Below are positions 37,559-48,215 of a stretch of 64,000 bases of DNA, in pieces. The stretch is from Sodiomyces alkalinus F11 (lineage: Eukaryota; Ascomycota; Sordariomycetes; Glomerellales; Plectosphaerellaceae). How positions within the stretch are numbered: the stretch's first letter is position 1; every line of letters starts with the position of its first letter. Location of the stretch: assembly GCF_003711515.1 (NCBI RefSeq), contig NW_021167081.1, positions 3,156,483-3,220,482 of the forward strand, given 5' to 3'. The position numbers and the translations under genes are program-made. The notes below the pieces were generated by a model that did no database searches, had not been told where the DNA came from, and saw only the letters and a list, made by a program, of their open reading frames with translations.

Positions 37559-37747
37559 AGATAAAGAGTAGTCAAAATTGTCATAAAATAGGTCAAAATT
37601 AATCAAGGCAATTATATACTATTATGACTATGTAAGGACCGTTAGAGAATTCCTGCCACCGTAATATTAGTGGTAAAGATTCTGCAGATGTCTACCCGGA
37701 TTGTTACGTAACCGAAAAGACTATGGTCTATTCGACACTTACTAGGT
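37559..37747 (-). repeat. LTR-like repeat, copy 1 (partner at 54053)
   Basis: Aligns with 54053-54231 over about 180 bases (shared GAGAATTCCTGCCACCGTA and TACGTAACCGAAAAGACTAT). On the minus strand it starts TGTCGAATAGAC, as an LTR would. The 54053 copy sits just downstream of a minus-strand Copia pol, so this family is probably a Copia LTR. Confidence 0.65.
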
Positions 37748-38734
37748 TCTGCGAAGGCGGAAAATAGAAACATATACACACATATATAAAAGGGATTCCA
37801 CGGTTTACTACTACGAGGTTTAAAGCGTTCCCTATGCCTCTAATATCCCCGGAAGATCCTACACGCGCGTTCCTTATAGCGTTAGCCATAGTTCGGGGTA
37901 TAGAAGAAGACGATAACTAATAACGGGTAGCCGCGAATATCTCTAGGGGGTGCCTACAGCCACACGCCTATACCCGTTAGCCGCACGCCCGTCTATTAGA
38001 AGCTATTGACCGTATAACTGTCTATTATAAGCTTCTATATAACTAAAAAGATATAGAATGATAATACCTTGAAGGCATTGTTTAATGCAAGAAGGCCTTA
38101 TAACCCTATACGTGTAAGGAAGCAGGCTATTAACGACGATATTAGCACTACTCTTAAGTGAAGTTATAAGTTATCGAGAGGCAATAAGATCTGCTAGTCT
38201 CTAGAGATTAAGGTTTTAAGGAACTAAGCCACACGTAGTTTATAGTTATGATAAGCTTCCTACGAGAGAAGATCGCGGTTAAATACTACGTAGATATCCT
38301 GTGTTATAAACTACTAAACATCCTATTATTTATAGAGCCGTTAATACCACGAGACGGAACCCGCGTGTTAATTCCAGAGGTCCACTAGTATTAGGGTATA
38401 ATCGGTTTAATTCTATATACCGCTATTATAATAAGACCCGATATCGTGTTTGCCTATTCGAAGCTTTCGTAATATGATGTTAACCCTTCCTCTAACCACT
38501 TTAAAAAGGCTTAATAAGTACTGCTATTCTTATAGTATATAAGATACCACTACCTAGAATACGGTAGGGGTAGACTCCTTCTCATAGCGAGCGACGCGTC
38601 TTTCGGGGATAATCCAGAATATAAGAGTTTATAAGGATATACGATAAAGTGCTTCGGTGGAATAATCAACTAGAAGGTGAGTAAGGAGCTAATGATTACG
38701 ATATCGTTATCAAAGTCGCAACTACTAAGGAGAC
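37748..38734 (+). mobile_element. Ty1/Copia RT/RNase H relic, left half of a split element
   Basis: Plus strand, about 38430-38720: RPDIVFAYSKLS, then YDVNPSSNHFKKA, then LLLIASDASFGDNPEYKSL and GYTIKCFGGIIN. These are Copia RNase H landmarks (SDA and the GY-x5-GG-I-W block). The reading stops at 38734, where the 5.2-kb LTR element is inserted. It resumes at 43907 with TVFTSRIFRDLELRLD. The part before 38430 is presumably RT but too degraded to place motifs. Confidence 0.75.
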
Positions 38735-39039
38735 TAATACGACTATAATAGGCAGGCACTATACGCGTGTAAGGATTACGCGGTATAGACCCTATACGAA
38801 TGTATAGCCCTAAACTATCCGCTCGTTTAGGCCGGAGCTATACGTCCGTATAGAGCCGGAAGATAGATAGTCCGGGCCCGCCGAGGATATATATCCCCGG
38901 CGGCCTTCACCCCTTAGTTTAGTTAAGATATCTTTATTACACCTTATATTTTGCAGTAAAGGTCACCCCTCGAGAAAAGCCTAGCTTACAGATCCTATGG
39001 TACTGGCTAGCCAGGGATATACCTGGTCAGGGCATATTA
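38735..39039 (+). repeat. 5' LTR of the 5.2-kb element
   Basis: Starts TAATACGACTATAATAGGC (TGATACG before RIP) and ends CAGGGCATATTA. It carries an internal AAGATATCTTTATTACACC block shared with all LTRs of this family. Followed by AATAGTAGTAACTAAGC, the primer-site candidate, also present at 60246. Confidence 0.9.
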
Positions 39040-40700
39040 AATAGTAGTAACTAAGCTTACGGGCAAGGTTCGCGTACCGCCGCCCGGCGTAGACTACGTG
39101 TACTAAGACTAAATAGGTATATAGTTTACTAGCGAATGCTAGTATACCCGGCGTATCCGCCCTTAATAGCGCGGACTTCGTATACTAAGACTAAATAGAC
39201 ACGAGGCGCGCTAGGCGAAGATGCCTCCCCTTTACTGGGTCTAGGCGTGGAGTAGTAAAGGGAACTACCGTCCTCTAGTTATATACCGTGGATCGTCACC
39301 TGCCTTTATAACGACTACTAGCCGTAGAACCCGAGCTTCGACACCGCGATAAGCTTCCTAATAATCACTAGTCGGCGTAGGCGACTATACTAACCTACTC
39401 CGACGCCAACTGTTTATAACGATTGCCTAAGGGCGTAGGATAACGACTATACTATCCTGCACACTAGCGTCCTCCGTAGGACTAGAGCCCCGATAAAGAC
39501 TACGGGGCGTATTAACCTCCCCCCCTAATCGCCTCCCCTTTACTAGGTCTAGGCGTATAGTATACTAAGGAATCCACGGTCGCTAGTTAAGCGTAGGAGT
39601 AGCACCTATACTAACCTGCACTAGCACCCACTATAGATTCCTAGCTCTAATATAATACTAATCTTCCTAATAATCGTAGCGATAACCTTCCTAATAATCG
39701 CTAAAAGGCGTAGGATAGCGATTATACTATCCTATATATAACCGTCCTCCCCTCTACCGTGGCACCGAGCNNNNNNNNNNCCCCCTTTTTTTTTTTCCCC
39801 CTTTTTCCGCGGAGTATAAGCGGAGCCGACCTCCCCTTACTATAAGCTTCCCTCGCTCCGCACCTCGCGGAGAAGATTTCTCCCTCTCCTTCTCGTGGTA
39901 GAGTAAGCTACCCCGCGCGCTATTATTCGATTAGCTATCGATATAGTAATACCCGAGGCTAACGGCGTAATAACCCTAAGGGGAAAAGCGTGGAACTAGT
40001 GTCTATGCGAGAGGCTATATTTCCTAAAAGGGGTATACCCCGGCCTCCGCTATAAGAGAAATAGCTTAATCGTAAGCTATAGATTTTATTATCGAATTAC
40101 ATAAGGCCCCCTCGGCTAATTCTCCCTAGTAAAGGGAGGGCTCCCCTTTATTCTATTAGCCTTAGTTAGATTTACCCGAGGCTTATCCTCCCCGGTAAAG
40201 GGAGGGCTCCCCTTAGTTTACTCGCTTCGATCGCCGACCCCCCGGTATATCTACGGGCTAAAGCACGCGTACCGCTAGACTAGGATTCGTCCTAGTTTTA
40301 AGGCCTTAGCTTAGGAACCGGGTAATCCGCTATGCTTATTATTTCCGGCCGGGACTATAAGTTCTTCTCGAACTTCCGGATAATGCTATAGAAGGCCGTG
40401 GCACTACGCTTAGAATCTCTATAGCGTAATATCCTTGGATAGCTAGACGGCTAGTCGAGCGGAAGAACCGGCGACGTAATAGAATATCGTGGCTTACTAT
40501 CTCCCCTTAGCGTATCTTTATCGTTTTACGATATATATTCCTTTCCTATCCTATTCTATTCGGTTCCCCTAGGCGTTTACTATCCTATTTTATTCCCTAT
40601 AACGCTCGGTATTTATTCCTTATCGCTACCTAACGGTTCGCTTCTTTCCTTTCCCTTCTTTCCTTTTTATCGTGAATACTATTACCGCTAGAGGATACCC
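39040..40700. other. Leader with degenerate minisatellites and an assembly gap
   Basis: Repeating phrases such as GGTCTAGGCGT-G/A-AGTA (39236, 39547), ACGACTACTAGCCGTAGAACC and AAGGGCGTAGGATA-CGA (39421, 39705) recur with drift. Ten Ns at 39771-39780 precede a C/T-only run. The phrase at 39236-39330 returns at 60370-60480. No gene recognised. Confidence 0.6.
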
Positions 40701-41489
40701 GCGGGACGTAAGGCTTTTATCGCCCGGGGTAAATACTTAGGGATATTAGTTTATAGACTATTAGCAGGATACGGACGGCTATTATAGCGTTGATACCTAT
40801 AAACGAAAGCTATTATACGACTAAAGTTTAACTACTATCGGCTAATAACGAGACCTATATAAGCGCCGTAAGATTAAGGTAATCCCGGATAAGCGAAATA
40901 CCGGAAAAAGCTATAAAGGCGTAGGAGCTAACTAAAGCCTTTAAGGAGAGATAAAAAGACCTTAGTTAATCTAAGGATAGCCTTAAAGAAAGCGGAGGTT
41001 CTAAGTATACTATAGACAGGAAATACTAAAGGAACCGATAAAGAATACTTAAGGCAAAGAACCTTTAAGCGTAGCCTTATTAGGCATCGAATAAGGAACC
41101 CGAGTCACCCGAGGTAACCACGCGCTATTCACGTATAGCGAACGGCCCCGAGCTTAGGTAAAGGAAGGTATAAGGGTTATTATCCAATCTCTAAACGGTA
41201 GGTATATTACCGGCACTAAAATTAAATAGTGCTATCCTGCTAGATTAGCTAGACCGCCTACGAGGTTATAAAAAAACTCTGCCGCGCTGCTATAATAATA
41301 CCTATTCTTTCTCTATCCTTTACTAGTATAGTAACGTGCTAACCGTGTTCCCTATAGCCTCGTATACCTTGTTTTTCTTCCTCCTTTTCTCTTATATAGG
41401 CTTCCCGTCCACTATATAAAGGCTGTTCCCCCGTTATCGGTTTGTTATATTAAGTATATACCCTTCTCTAATTTCGTTTAAGGTCGCGG

Positions 41490-43060
41490 GCCGAATTTCC
41501 GTTTATAGTATAGGCCGGTTACTAGTTTATAATCGAATACCCCTCGGATAAATTAAGGTCTAAGGATTCCGAGTATAAAGAGGAATTCGAGAAGTACTTC
41601 GGCCGCGGAAAAACGGGCGAGGGTTTATAGTTTAAGGGCTACTTTCGCGCGATTACCCTATAGGGTAGTAAAAGCCTTTTAGTAAAAGGTCTTTTATCGG
41701 TAGGTAAAGCTTTCGCGGAGTAGCGTAAGGATAATGCAGATATAGTCTAGGGATACCGCTAGTAAGCTATCGTAGCCGGATACGATAACCCTTATAACCG
41801 AGGACTACGCCGTATAGTATTCGCTCTATACGGAGAGGCTAGCCGTAGCGTTACCCTAAATAAGGCTTAGATTCTTATCTCCACGTACCCCTAACCCCTA
41901 TTCCTCCTATAGAATCATCCCGATATATAGTAGTAGCCCTAGGCTAGTTAAATATTCGACGAGTACCTCGCCGAAATAGCTCGTCTAAACGCTCCTTAAG
42001 GCTCTAACAGTCGTTTCCTCCCTAACCCCTTATCCAACCGCTATAAAGCCATTATAGTCACTCCCGCTGGTTGTCTAATACCCCGTCGCACGGGTAATAT
42101 CCCTATACTACTCGGTAGTAATATACCCGGCCGTAACGTTAGCGGCGTTATCGTTCCCCCCGTAATAACGACGCGTCTTAAGGAACTAGCCCTATTAGCT
42201 AATAAGTTAGCGGAGATTATAGACCTTCGCTATACTAGATAGCTAGACGACCCCGAATTCTTTGCTAAAACCTTAGATTACCCTAGTAATATTATTCCCT
42301 GCGCTAAAGAAGTTATCGACCTACTTAACTCGGTCTAGGCTTTAGCCGCTCCTAGTATTCGTCGCGCGGCCGATATTCTCGCCGGGTTATAGATAATATT
42401 ATAGGCCGTTTAGGGTCCCGCTACCGGTAGCCTATCCGCCCCTGCTGCGCTAGGACTATCCGGCACTAAATAACCGTATTAAGGCTATACCTTATCTCCC
42501 GCCGCTAAATAGTAGATAACGCGGGCCGGAGAGGATACTATTTAGGTTATAGGTTATAAAAGCCTAGCTAAGAGACTATATAACGCTTAAGCACTATATA
42601 GTAAGGCGAACTTCTACTTCGGTAAGTAGAAACTAAGCTTTATCCTATAGCGCTCGTACACCGTAATAGTCCTAGTCCCCGTTACGGGATAGATATTCGA
42701 CTTTATTATCGAATATATTGTGAATAACGATATATAGAACGCGATTAACCTCCTGTTTCTAATTAGACTCTAGCGCCTTAAAAAAAAGGTCCACCTCGCT
42801 AAGCTAGATAATAATAACACGCTGCCTAAGGCTAAACGTATTATACTAGCATAAAGACTCGATAACGACCCCGTTATAGCGGATATTATAATCCGGTAGG
42901 CCGCCGTCCTCTCCCGACACTACGCTATAAGCGCTAAGAAGGGTATACTATTATCCTATAATATCTCGGTGGATAATATCCAGAGTTCGATACTCGATAT
43001 CCACGATAAGGATATAGCGGATATCCTAAAGACACTATACGAAGATTAAGGAGTCCCTAA
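41490..43060 (+). pseudogene. Unrecognised coding relic of the 5.2-kb element (gag-like?)
   Basis: A plus-strand frame of roughly 520 codons with RIP stops only. Legible parts include EYKEEFEKYFGRGKTGEGL, RRIVFALYGEASRSVTLNKA, IFDEYLAEIARLNAP, IVPPVITTRLKELALLANKL and LYSKANFYFGK. It is highly charged in the first third and has no zinc knuckle or catalytic motif I can recognise. It could be an unusual gag or an unrelated cargo gene. Confidence 0.45.
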
Positions 43061-43596
43061 TAACGAGCCGGAGGTAGCTAAGGCTACTATCGTTTAATAA
43101 CGAATAGTAGACGGCGCCTAATAGGCGTAGGTATAGAATTCATTAGTCGTTTAGTTTAGTCGCTAGCGCTAAATAGATAATCGTAGGCGCGGATATATAG
43201 AGTTTATTAGAATTAGTACGTAAGGAGGAAAAAATAGCGTATAAGTACGCTATCGTAAAAAGATATATAGGTTATATTTAACGGTATAGTTTTATTTTCC
43301 TTTTCTCTTATACCTCCGTTTACTATTATATTCACGGCAGGACGCATCGAATAACGCGGCCGCTATTAGTCTGTAGCTATATAGTAGCGCGAGGAGTTAA
43401 TAGATACGCGGTTAGCGCCCCCTAAATATACCTGCCCCCATTTTTCTTTTCGTCTTAAATACTATCTATTCGTGACTGGTCTTAAGTAACGACTATTCCG
43501 TCTAGTATACCCGCTACACACGCGTCGTATACCCCTGTCGCGGGACTACTCCCCGGGATACCCGCGGGACGCAGGGCTCTTCTCGCCTAGGGTATA
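43061..43596. other. 3' untranslated part of the 5.2-kb element
   Basis: No gene seen. A block just before the 3' LTR (CCCGCGGGACGCAGGGCTC, 43561-43579) returns at 40690 and, inverted, at 59754-59790, so it marks the 3' end of this LTR family. Confidence 0.5.
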
Positions 43597-43901
43597 TAAT
43601 ACGACTATAATAGGCAGGCACTATACGCGCATAAGGATCACGCGGCACGGACCCTATACGAACGTATAGCCCTAAGCTATCTGCTCGTTTACGCCGGAGC
43701 TATATGTCCGTATAAAGCCAGAAGATAGATAGTCCGGGCCCGCCAAGGATATATATCCCCGGCGGCCTTCGCCCCTTAGTTTAGTCAAGATATCTTTATT
43801 ACACCTTATATTTTATAGTAAAGGTCACCCCTCGAGAAAAGCCTGGCTTATAGGTCCTATAGTATTGGCTGGCCAGGGATATGCCTGGTCAGGGCATATC
43901 A
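43597..43901 (+). repeat. 3' LTR of the 5.2-kb element
   Basis: 305 bases, equal in length to the 5' LTR and ending GGTCAGGGCATATCA. It keeps the CA end and more TG/CA than the 5' LTR, so the two were hit differently by RIP. Confidence 0.9.
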
Positions 43902-43906
43902 GAGAC

Positions 43907-44845
43907 GGTATTTACTAGTCGGATATTCAGGGATTTAGAGCTTCGGTTAGATTAATAACTATAGCTATATTACGATAATTAGCAGACTATTAACCTCGTT
44001 TATAAGAAGGCATAACGCCTGCGAATAAGGCTACGCCACATCGATATACATAACAAACGCATTAATAAAGGCGTTACTAGAGGCCGGAATTAAATTACTA
44101 CAATAATAGGTTAATTTAACTGATTGAAAGGATCGTATTACGTGGTTAAACCGATTATATAAAGAGATTAAGCGCGCTAAAGCCGCAGCGATAACAACGA
44201 CGGCCCCTAAGGGCGTGGTAGATCCGATAGATATAGATCTAGTTAAGGTAATCAGAAATAAGGAACTCATTACGATAGAATTAAATTAAACAGTTAAACA
44301 GGGCGGACTTATATCCCTTTTATAAGGGCGTTTCATACTAACTATTATTTTTACGATAGAAAAGATTAAGAGTGTTTAGTTTAAACCCAAGCCTCTAATT
44401 AGTTAGTTAAACTAAGCAAACTCACCTTAACTAATAGGGTGTATTATATAGGTACACGGACTATAGTATAGTCTCTAACGGATCTATATCTAATTGAGGG
44501 CTTTACACCTCGGAGATTAGGATATAATAGGGGTAGATACTGGAAAAGACCGGATAGGATTAAATAATATAGTACCTATAAACAGAGCCAATACCATCTA
44601 AATTAAGGTTATAAAAGACTTATACAGATATAACTTAATACAATACACACACACGAGATTTCTACTCTATCAGGATTATCACTATAATTATATTACAGGT
44701 GCTATTTAACGTGCGACAGAGTCTGCACCACCTACATTAGGGCTATAAGAGACTTATACAGACATAACTTAGTATCATACACACATACGAGATATCTGCT
44801 CTATCAGAATTATTATATAAGTGCTATTTAACGTGCGATAGCTAA
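43907..44845 (+). mobile_element. Copia RNase H end and 3' LTR, right half of the split element
   Basis: TVFTSRIFRDLELRLD, then LYYDN and TINLVYKKA and RLRHIDIHN continue the Copia RNase H from 38734; HIDI is the family's H-I-D-I/V block. From about 44240 the sequence is LTR-like and is inverted-repeated at 57720-58316. A stretch of about 110 bases is duplicated in tandem (44603-44719 and 44736-44842). The minus-strand open frame at 44031-44270 is only the reverse of this relic. Confidence 0.8.
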
Positions 44846-44877
44846 CGTTTCTAACCCTGGCAGAGGTGTAGATTAGT
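44846..44877 (-). repeat. Orphan Tc1-type terminal repeat
   Basis: GCTAACGTTTCTAACCCTGGCAGAGGTGTA is the complement of the terminal repeat of the adjacent transposon (TACCTATATAGGGGTTGGAA...). It stands 12 bases outside that transposon's left end and in the opposite direction, as if left by another copy. Confidence 0.6.
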
Positions 44878-44889
44878 CTATGTATTGTA

Positions 44890-46688
44890 TACCTATATAG
44901 GGGTTGGAAACGTTAGCTCGTGACTTCGCCCTATGTGTTGACCGATTATTGGATTTAAGCGCCGATCTATACTTTCCCACCTTTTTTATATAGGTAGGTA
45001 TAAACAGAAATATCGCCACCCGACGTCACGAGCCTAACGTTAGGGAAAGTGAGGCTATCGCTATAGGTAAGGATATATTTTAGGGTATCTGCCACGAACA
45101 CGCTGAACTTCAGAGACTTATAACTTTACTAATTTTATATTAATCCGTATCTTAAAGTTATTACCAGAGTTAACAGCAGAAGCCCTTTTTAATATGACTT
45201 CTAATACCGTTATTCCTTATTTATACCTTAACGACGGCGTCGTTAAAGATATTAAGATTTAACGCCTATCCACCCCCGACACTTCCTGGCTTTATCGCCT
45301 GCCTATTATCAATAAGTCGCTTAGTAGGATTATATACGATACGAGGATCTTTAGTCCGCCTGGTTCTCCCTCTACTACGCATTAGAACCGCGTTAATACC
45401 CGTTCTATTAAAGATAACCGTTAAGATACCCTGCTACTACTCCTCTAAGGTAACCTCCCCTAGCCTTAATCTTAAGAGCTATCTTAAGATATAAGACTAG
45501 AACTACGCGGCCTCTGACGTATCGTAGGCTAAAGCTATAGCCGTATTATAGCTTTCGCCTCCTAAACTACTATCTAACGGATTATAGCATGTTAAGTCTC
45601 GTAGGCTTACTAGGCCGAGGCTATTACGCCTCGGAGGTCTCGCCCTCGCCTTATCGGCGTAAGATTCGCACACCTCTAAGATATTAGATACACGAGTGGA
45701 TATAGAAAGATCTCCTTTATCGTATATATAGATAGGGAAACTTATGCTAGCTTATGCCTAGCCTTACCCTGTACGGCGATATAGCTATATAGTCTATAAT
45801 AAAAGATCTCGGGTACTTATATCGTATTCGGCCCTAACGTATCTATCTTAACCTAGTCTATAAGGCTAAGCGTATCGCCTTTGCTAAGAATATACTAAAG
45901 CTATTCCTAATATCTAACGATTAGGTAAATAGCCTTATCGTGATAGCTAATAAGACCTAGGCTATAAACGATCCGCTCTAGAAGTAATAGATTATAGTCC
46001 ACGATATAGAGCGTTATAAAGACTTCCTACGACTTTATAGGAACCCCGAGGGATAGATATTTTAGGGTTGCTTTATAGAGCGTATAAACGGGACTTGCTT
46101 TATCTAGCCTAAAGAGTATAGGGGTAGTAATATGGATAGTTTATTAAATTTATCTGCCCTAAGATTAACCGCTTTATAGAAGAGCGTCTTCTGTATAAGA
46201 TATATTAGTATAATAGGGCGCCCTCGTATACATCCCTTGAAGTTAAGAGGTGGTTTATAGCCCACGATATCCTCTTCATTAATTACCCCCCCTACTCTTC
46301 TGGACTAGCTCCTATTAAAAATATATAGTTCTTTATAAAGAGGTGAATTAAGTGGTATTATCTATAGTTTTAGTGGATACGCAGGGAAGAGCTAAAGGTA
46401 GTTGTCGAGACTGCTTAGGAAGTCGTAGATATAAGCTTTTTAGAGTTATTGGTTTGTACGATGCCTGACCGCCTGCGTTAGGTTATTAAGAGGGATAGCG
46501 AGGCTATAGACTATTAGATTAATAGTGTTAAGACGAGGAACTAGAGTTTTTATACGAGTCGAAGTACATAGAAATACTATTATTCTCCTTATATTTAGAT
46601 ATATCTATACCCACAGGGGCCCCCTGTTATTCTTGGCCAGTTATTTTCATTTGTATACGAGCTAACGTTTCCAACCCCTACACAGGTG
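44890..46688 (+). mobile_element. Tc1/mariner-type transposon (family 2), about 1.8 kb
   Basis: The ends are inverted copies: TACCTATATAGGGGTTGG at the left and the complement of CCAACCCCTACACAGGTG at the right, sharing GGTTGGAAACGTTAGCTCG. TA lies on both sides (44888-44889 and 46689-46690). The plus strand from the ATG near 45195 encodes a RIP-broken DDE transposase. Its end is clearest at 46262-46330: HDILFINYPPYSSGLAPIKN, where the family has P-Y-S-P-D-L-N-P-I-E-N. The catalytic Glu reads as Lys, a G-to-A change. It differs from the 46717 element in ends and protein. Confidence 0.8.
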
Positions 46689-46716
46689 TATGCTGTGTGA
46701 CATGTCATGCATAATA

Positions 46717-48096
46717 CAGTCAGGTGACAAAAATTTCGGGACACTTCTAAGAATACCTCACCACTATTAATTCCACTAATATCTTCTATGTCCTCTTAAT
46801 ATATTAGTTCCTAGTAAAAACAGTAGTAGTTGTATATTCTCGATATCTTAGAATCAGGGCTATACAATAATATCTATTAATACTTTATATACCACCCGTT
46901 TACCTTTATAATAGCCTCTATCCTACACGGTATTCCGTTAACCAGCCGTTATAATAGCTCCTATTCAAACTCCTCCTATACTATAACAGCGGTTCTAATA
47001 AGCAGTTCTATAGACTACTCGTTAGTCTTTATATCCATAAGATATAGCTCCTTACGGTAAATACACTCCTTTATTAATTTCCACACATTTTCTATAGGGT
47101 TAAGCTTAGAGGAGTATAGCGGCTAGTCCACGATCTCGACCCTGCTATCCTAAGTCTATATCTTTAACTAATTTTATACTATATTAGCTATATACGTAGG
47201 GGCGTTATCTTAGGCAAAGATACTACCCGGTTCGTATATCGTAGGCAGGTACTCTTTAAGGTAGGCCTTTATAACGCGCCCGGAAACGCCTCTACGCTTA
47301 GATTCAGGGTCTCTATATATCTAGTATAAAGATATACGCGAGTGGTATAAAAAAGCGCCCTAGAATATCTAGGAGTGTCTTATCGGCTTACCCCGAGGTT
47401 ACACGTAATAGGGCCGTAATCGTTCTCCCTATAAATTTATTAGTATTAAAGAAGTCTAGGATATAAAGTGACTTACACTTTGGTAAAATACCTATTTCTA
47501 ACGGTCACTATCGCCACGTGCGATTATAGATTTATTAGAAAAGATAACGCGTCGCTAGTAGTTAAGATCCTTCTTTAGGTGCTCTTTCGCGAAGGTAAGC
47601 CTTATAGCCGCGTATTCTTCCGTTACTTTTAGGCGTTAGAATACTCGGAAGTATAGGATACCTCCCCGGATAAGCTTGCACTTAATTATCTCCGGACTAT
47701 ACTATAGATTAGCCCGATCTTAAAGATCCTTACACGAAATAAAAGGATCGGCTTCGATAAATCGGAAGAGGTATCTTTTTTCCTATCCGCTAAGCGTTCG
47801 TGGGCGCCCTGGGCGAGGGAGTGACTAGGTAGATTTCTGGTATTGATACCGTTTATATATTCCGTGGCCAGTGCTAGTGGATACGCCTTCGCGACGCGTA
47901 ATCTAATAATAGGATAACCCTATTTCGCGTAGGGTTATAATCTTCGCCCTCTTATAAGGCGAATAATAGTGGTTAGGGGTCTAAGGCTATTATTGATCTA
48001 TAGTTATAGCTGTTTAAAGGTAGGGTGGTAATAGAGGTGTAACGCGTTGATCGTGTTAAAGGTGTGGATTGTCCCGAAATTTCTGCTACCCCACTG
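46717..48096 (-). mobile_element. Tc1/mariner transposon, copy 2 (uninterrupted)
   Basis: 1380 bases with 24-28-base inverted ends (CAGTCAGGTGACAAAAATTT at the left; the complement of AAATTTCTGCTACCCCACTG at the right) and TA on both sides (46715-46716 and 48097-48098). The minus strand carries the transposase relic: EPGSIFA-stop-DNAPTY (complement of about 47196-47240) and LYSSKLNPIENVWKLIKECI (about 47050-47115). It is the sister of 13557-15368. It ends 118 bases before the upstream ATG of the aminopeptidase gene. Confidence 0.88.
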
Positions 48097-48098
48097 TA

Positions 48099-48215
48099 CC
48101 ATTGTTCTTGCTTTCAGGGCTTCTTTTTCCTAACGGTCCAAACCCACCCCCCTCTTGCCTGATCGCTCTCACTTGACCCCTACCTCCTAGGATTGAGGGG
48201 CTGCTTTTCAAGCGA
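48099..48215 (+). promoter_or_regulatory. Short 5' region of the aminopeptidase gene
   Basis: Only 117 bases separate the transposon end from the upstream ATG. The stretch is C/T-rich (CCAAACCCACCCCCCTC at about 48140) as in many fungal core promoters. No TATA box seen. Normal CA/TG content begins exactly here. Confidence 0.45.

Larger units (their letters stand above)
38735..43901 (+). mobile_element. 5.2-kb LTR retrotransposon without visible pol, GAGAC target duplication
   Basis: Identical-length 305-base LTRs (38735-39039 and 43597-43901) with GAGAC immediately outside both ends (38730-38734 and 43902-43906). The insertion splits a Copia RNase H whose reading frame resumes across the junction. 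The leader (39040-40700) is rich in short repeats and contains an assembly gap (39771-39780). One long coding relic lies at 41.5-43.06 kb. I see no protease, RT or integrase motif, so it looks non-autonomous. The element at 59926 to the window end shares LTR type, primer-site region and leader, and may be its autonomous relative. Confidence 0.85.

Noticed and set aside
39771..39780. N run as a biological feature
   Set aside because: Exactly ten Ns, like 7048-7057; an assembly placeholder next to a C/T homopolymer run.
44031..44270. Minus-strand open frame
   Set aside because: Mirror of the plus-strand Copia RNase H end (HIDI block), which gives the coherent reading.
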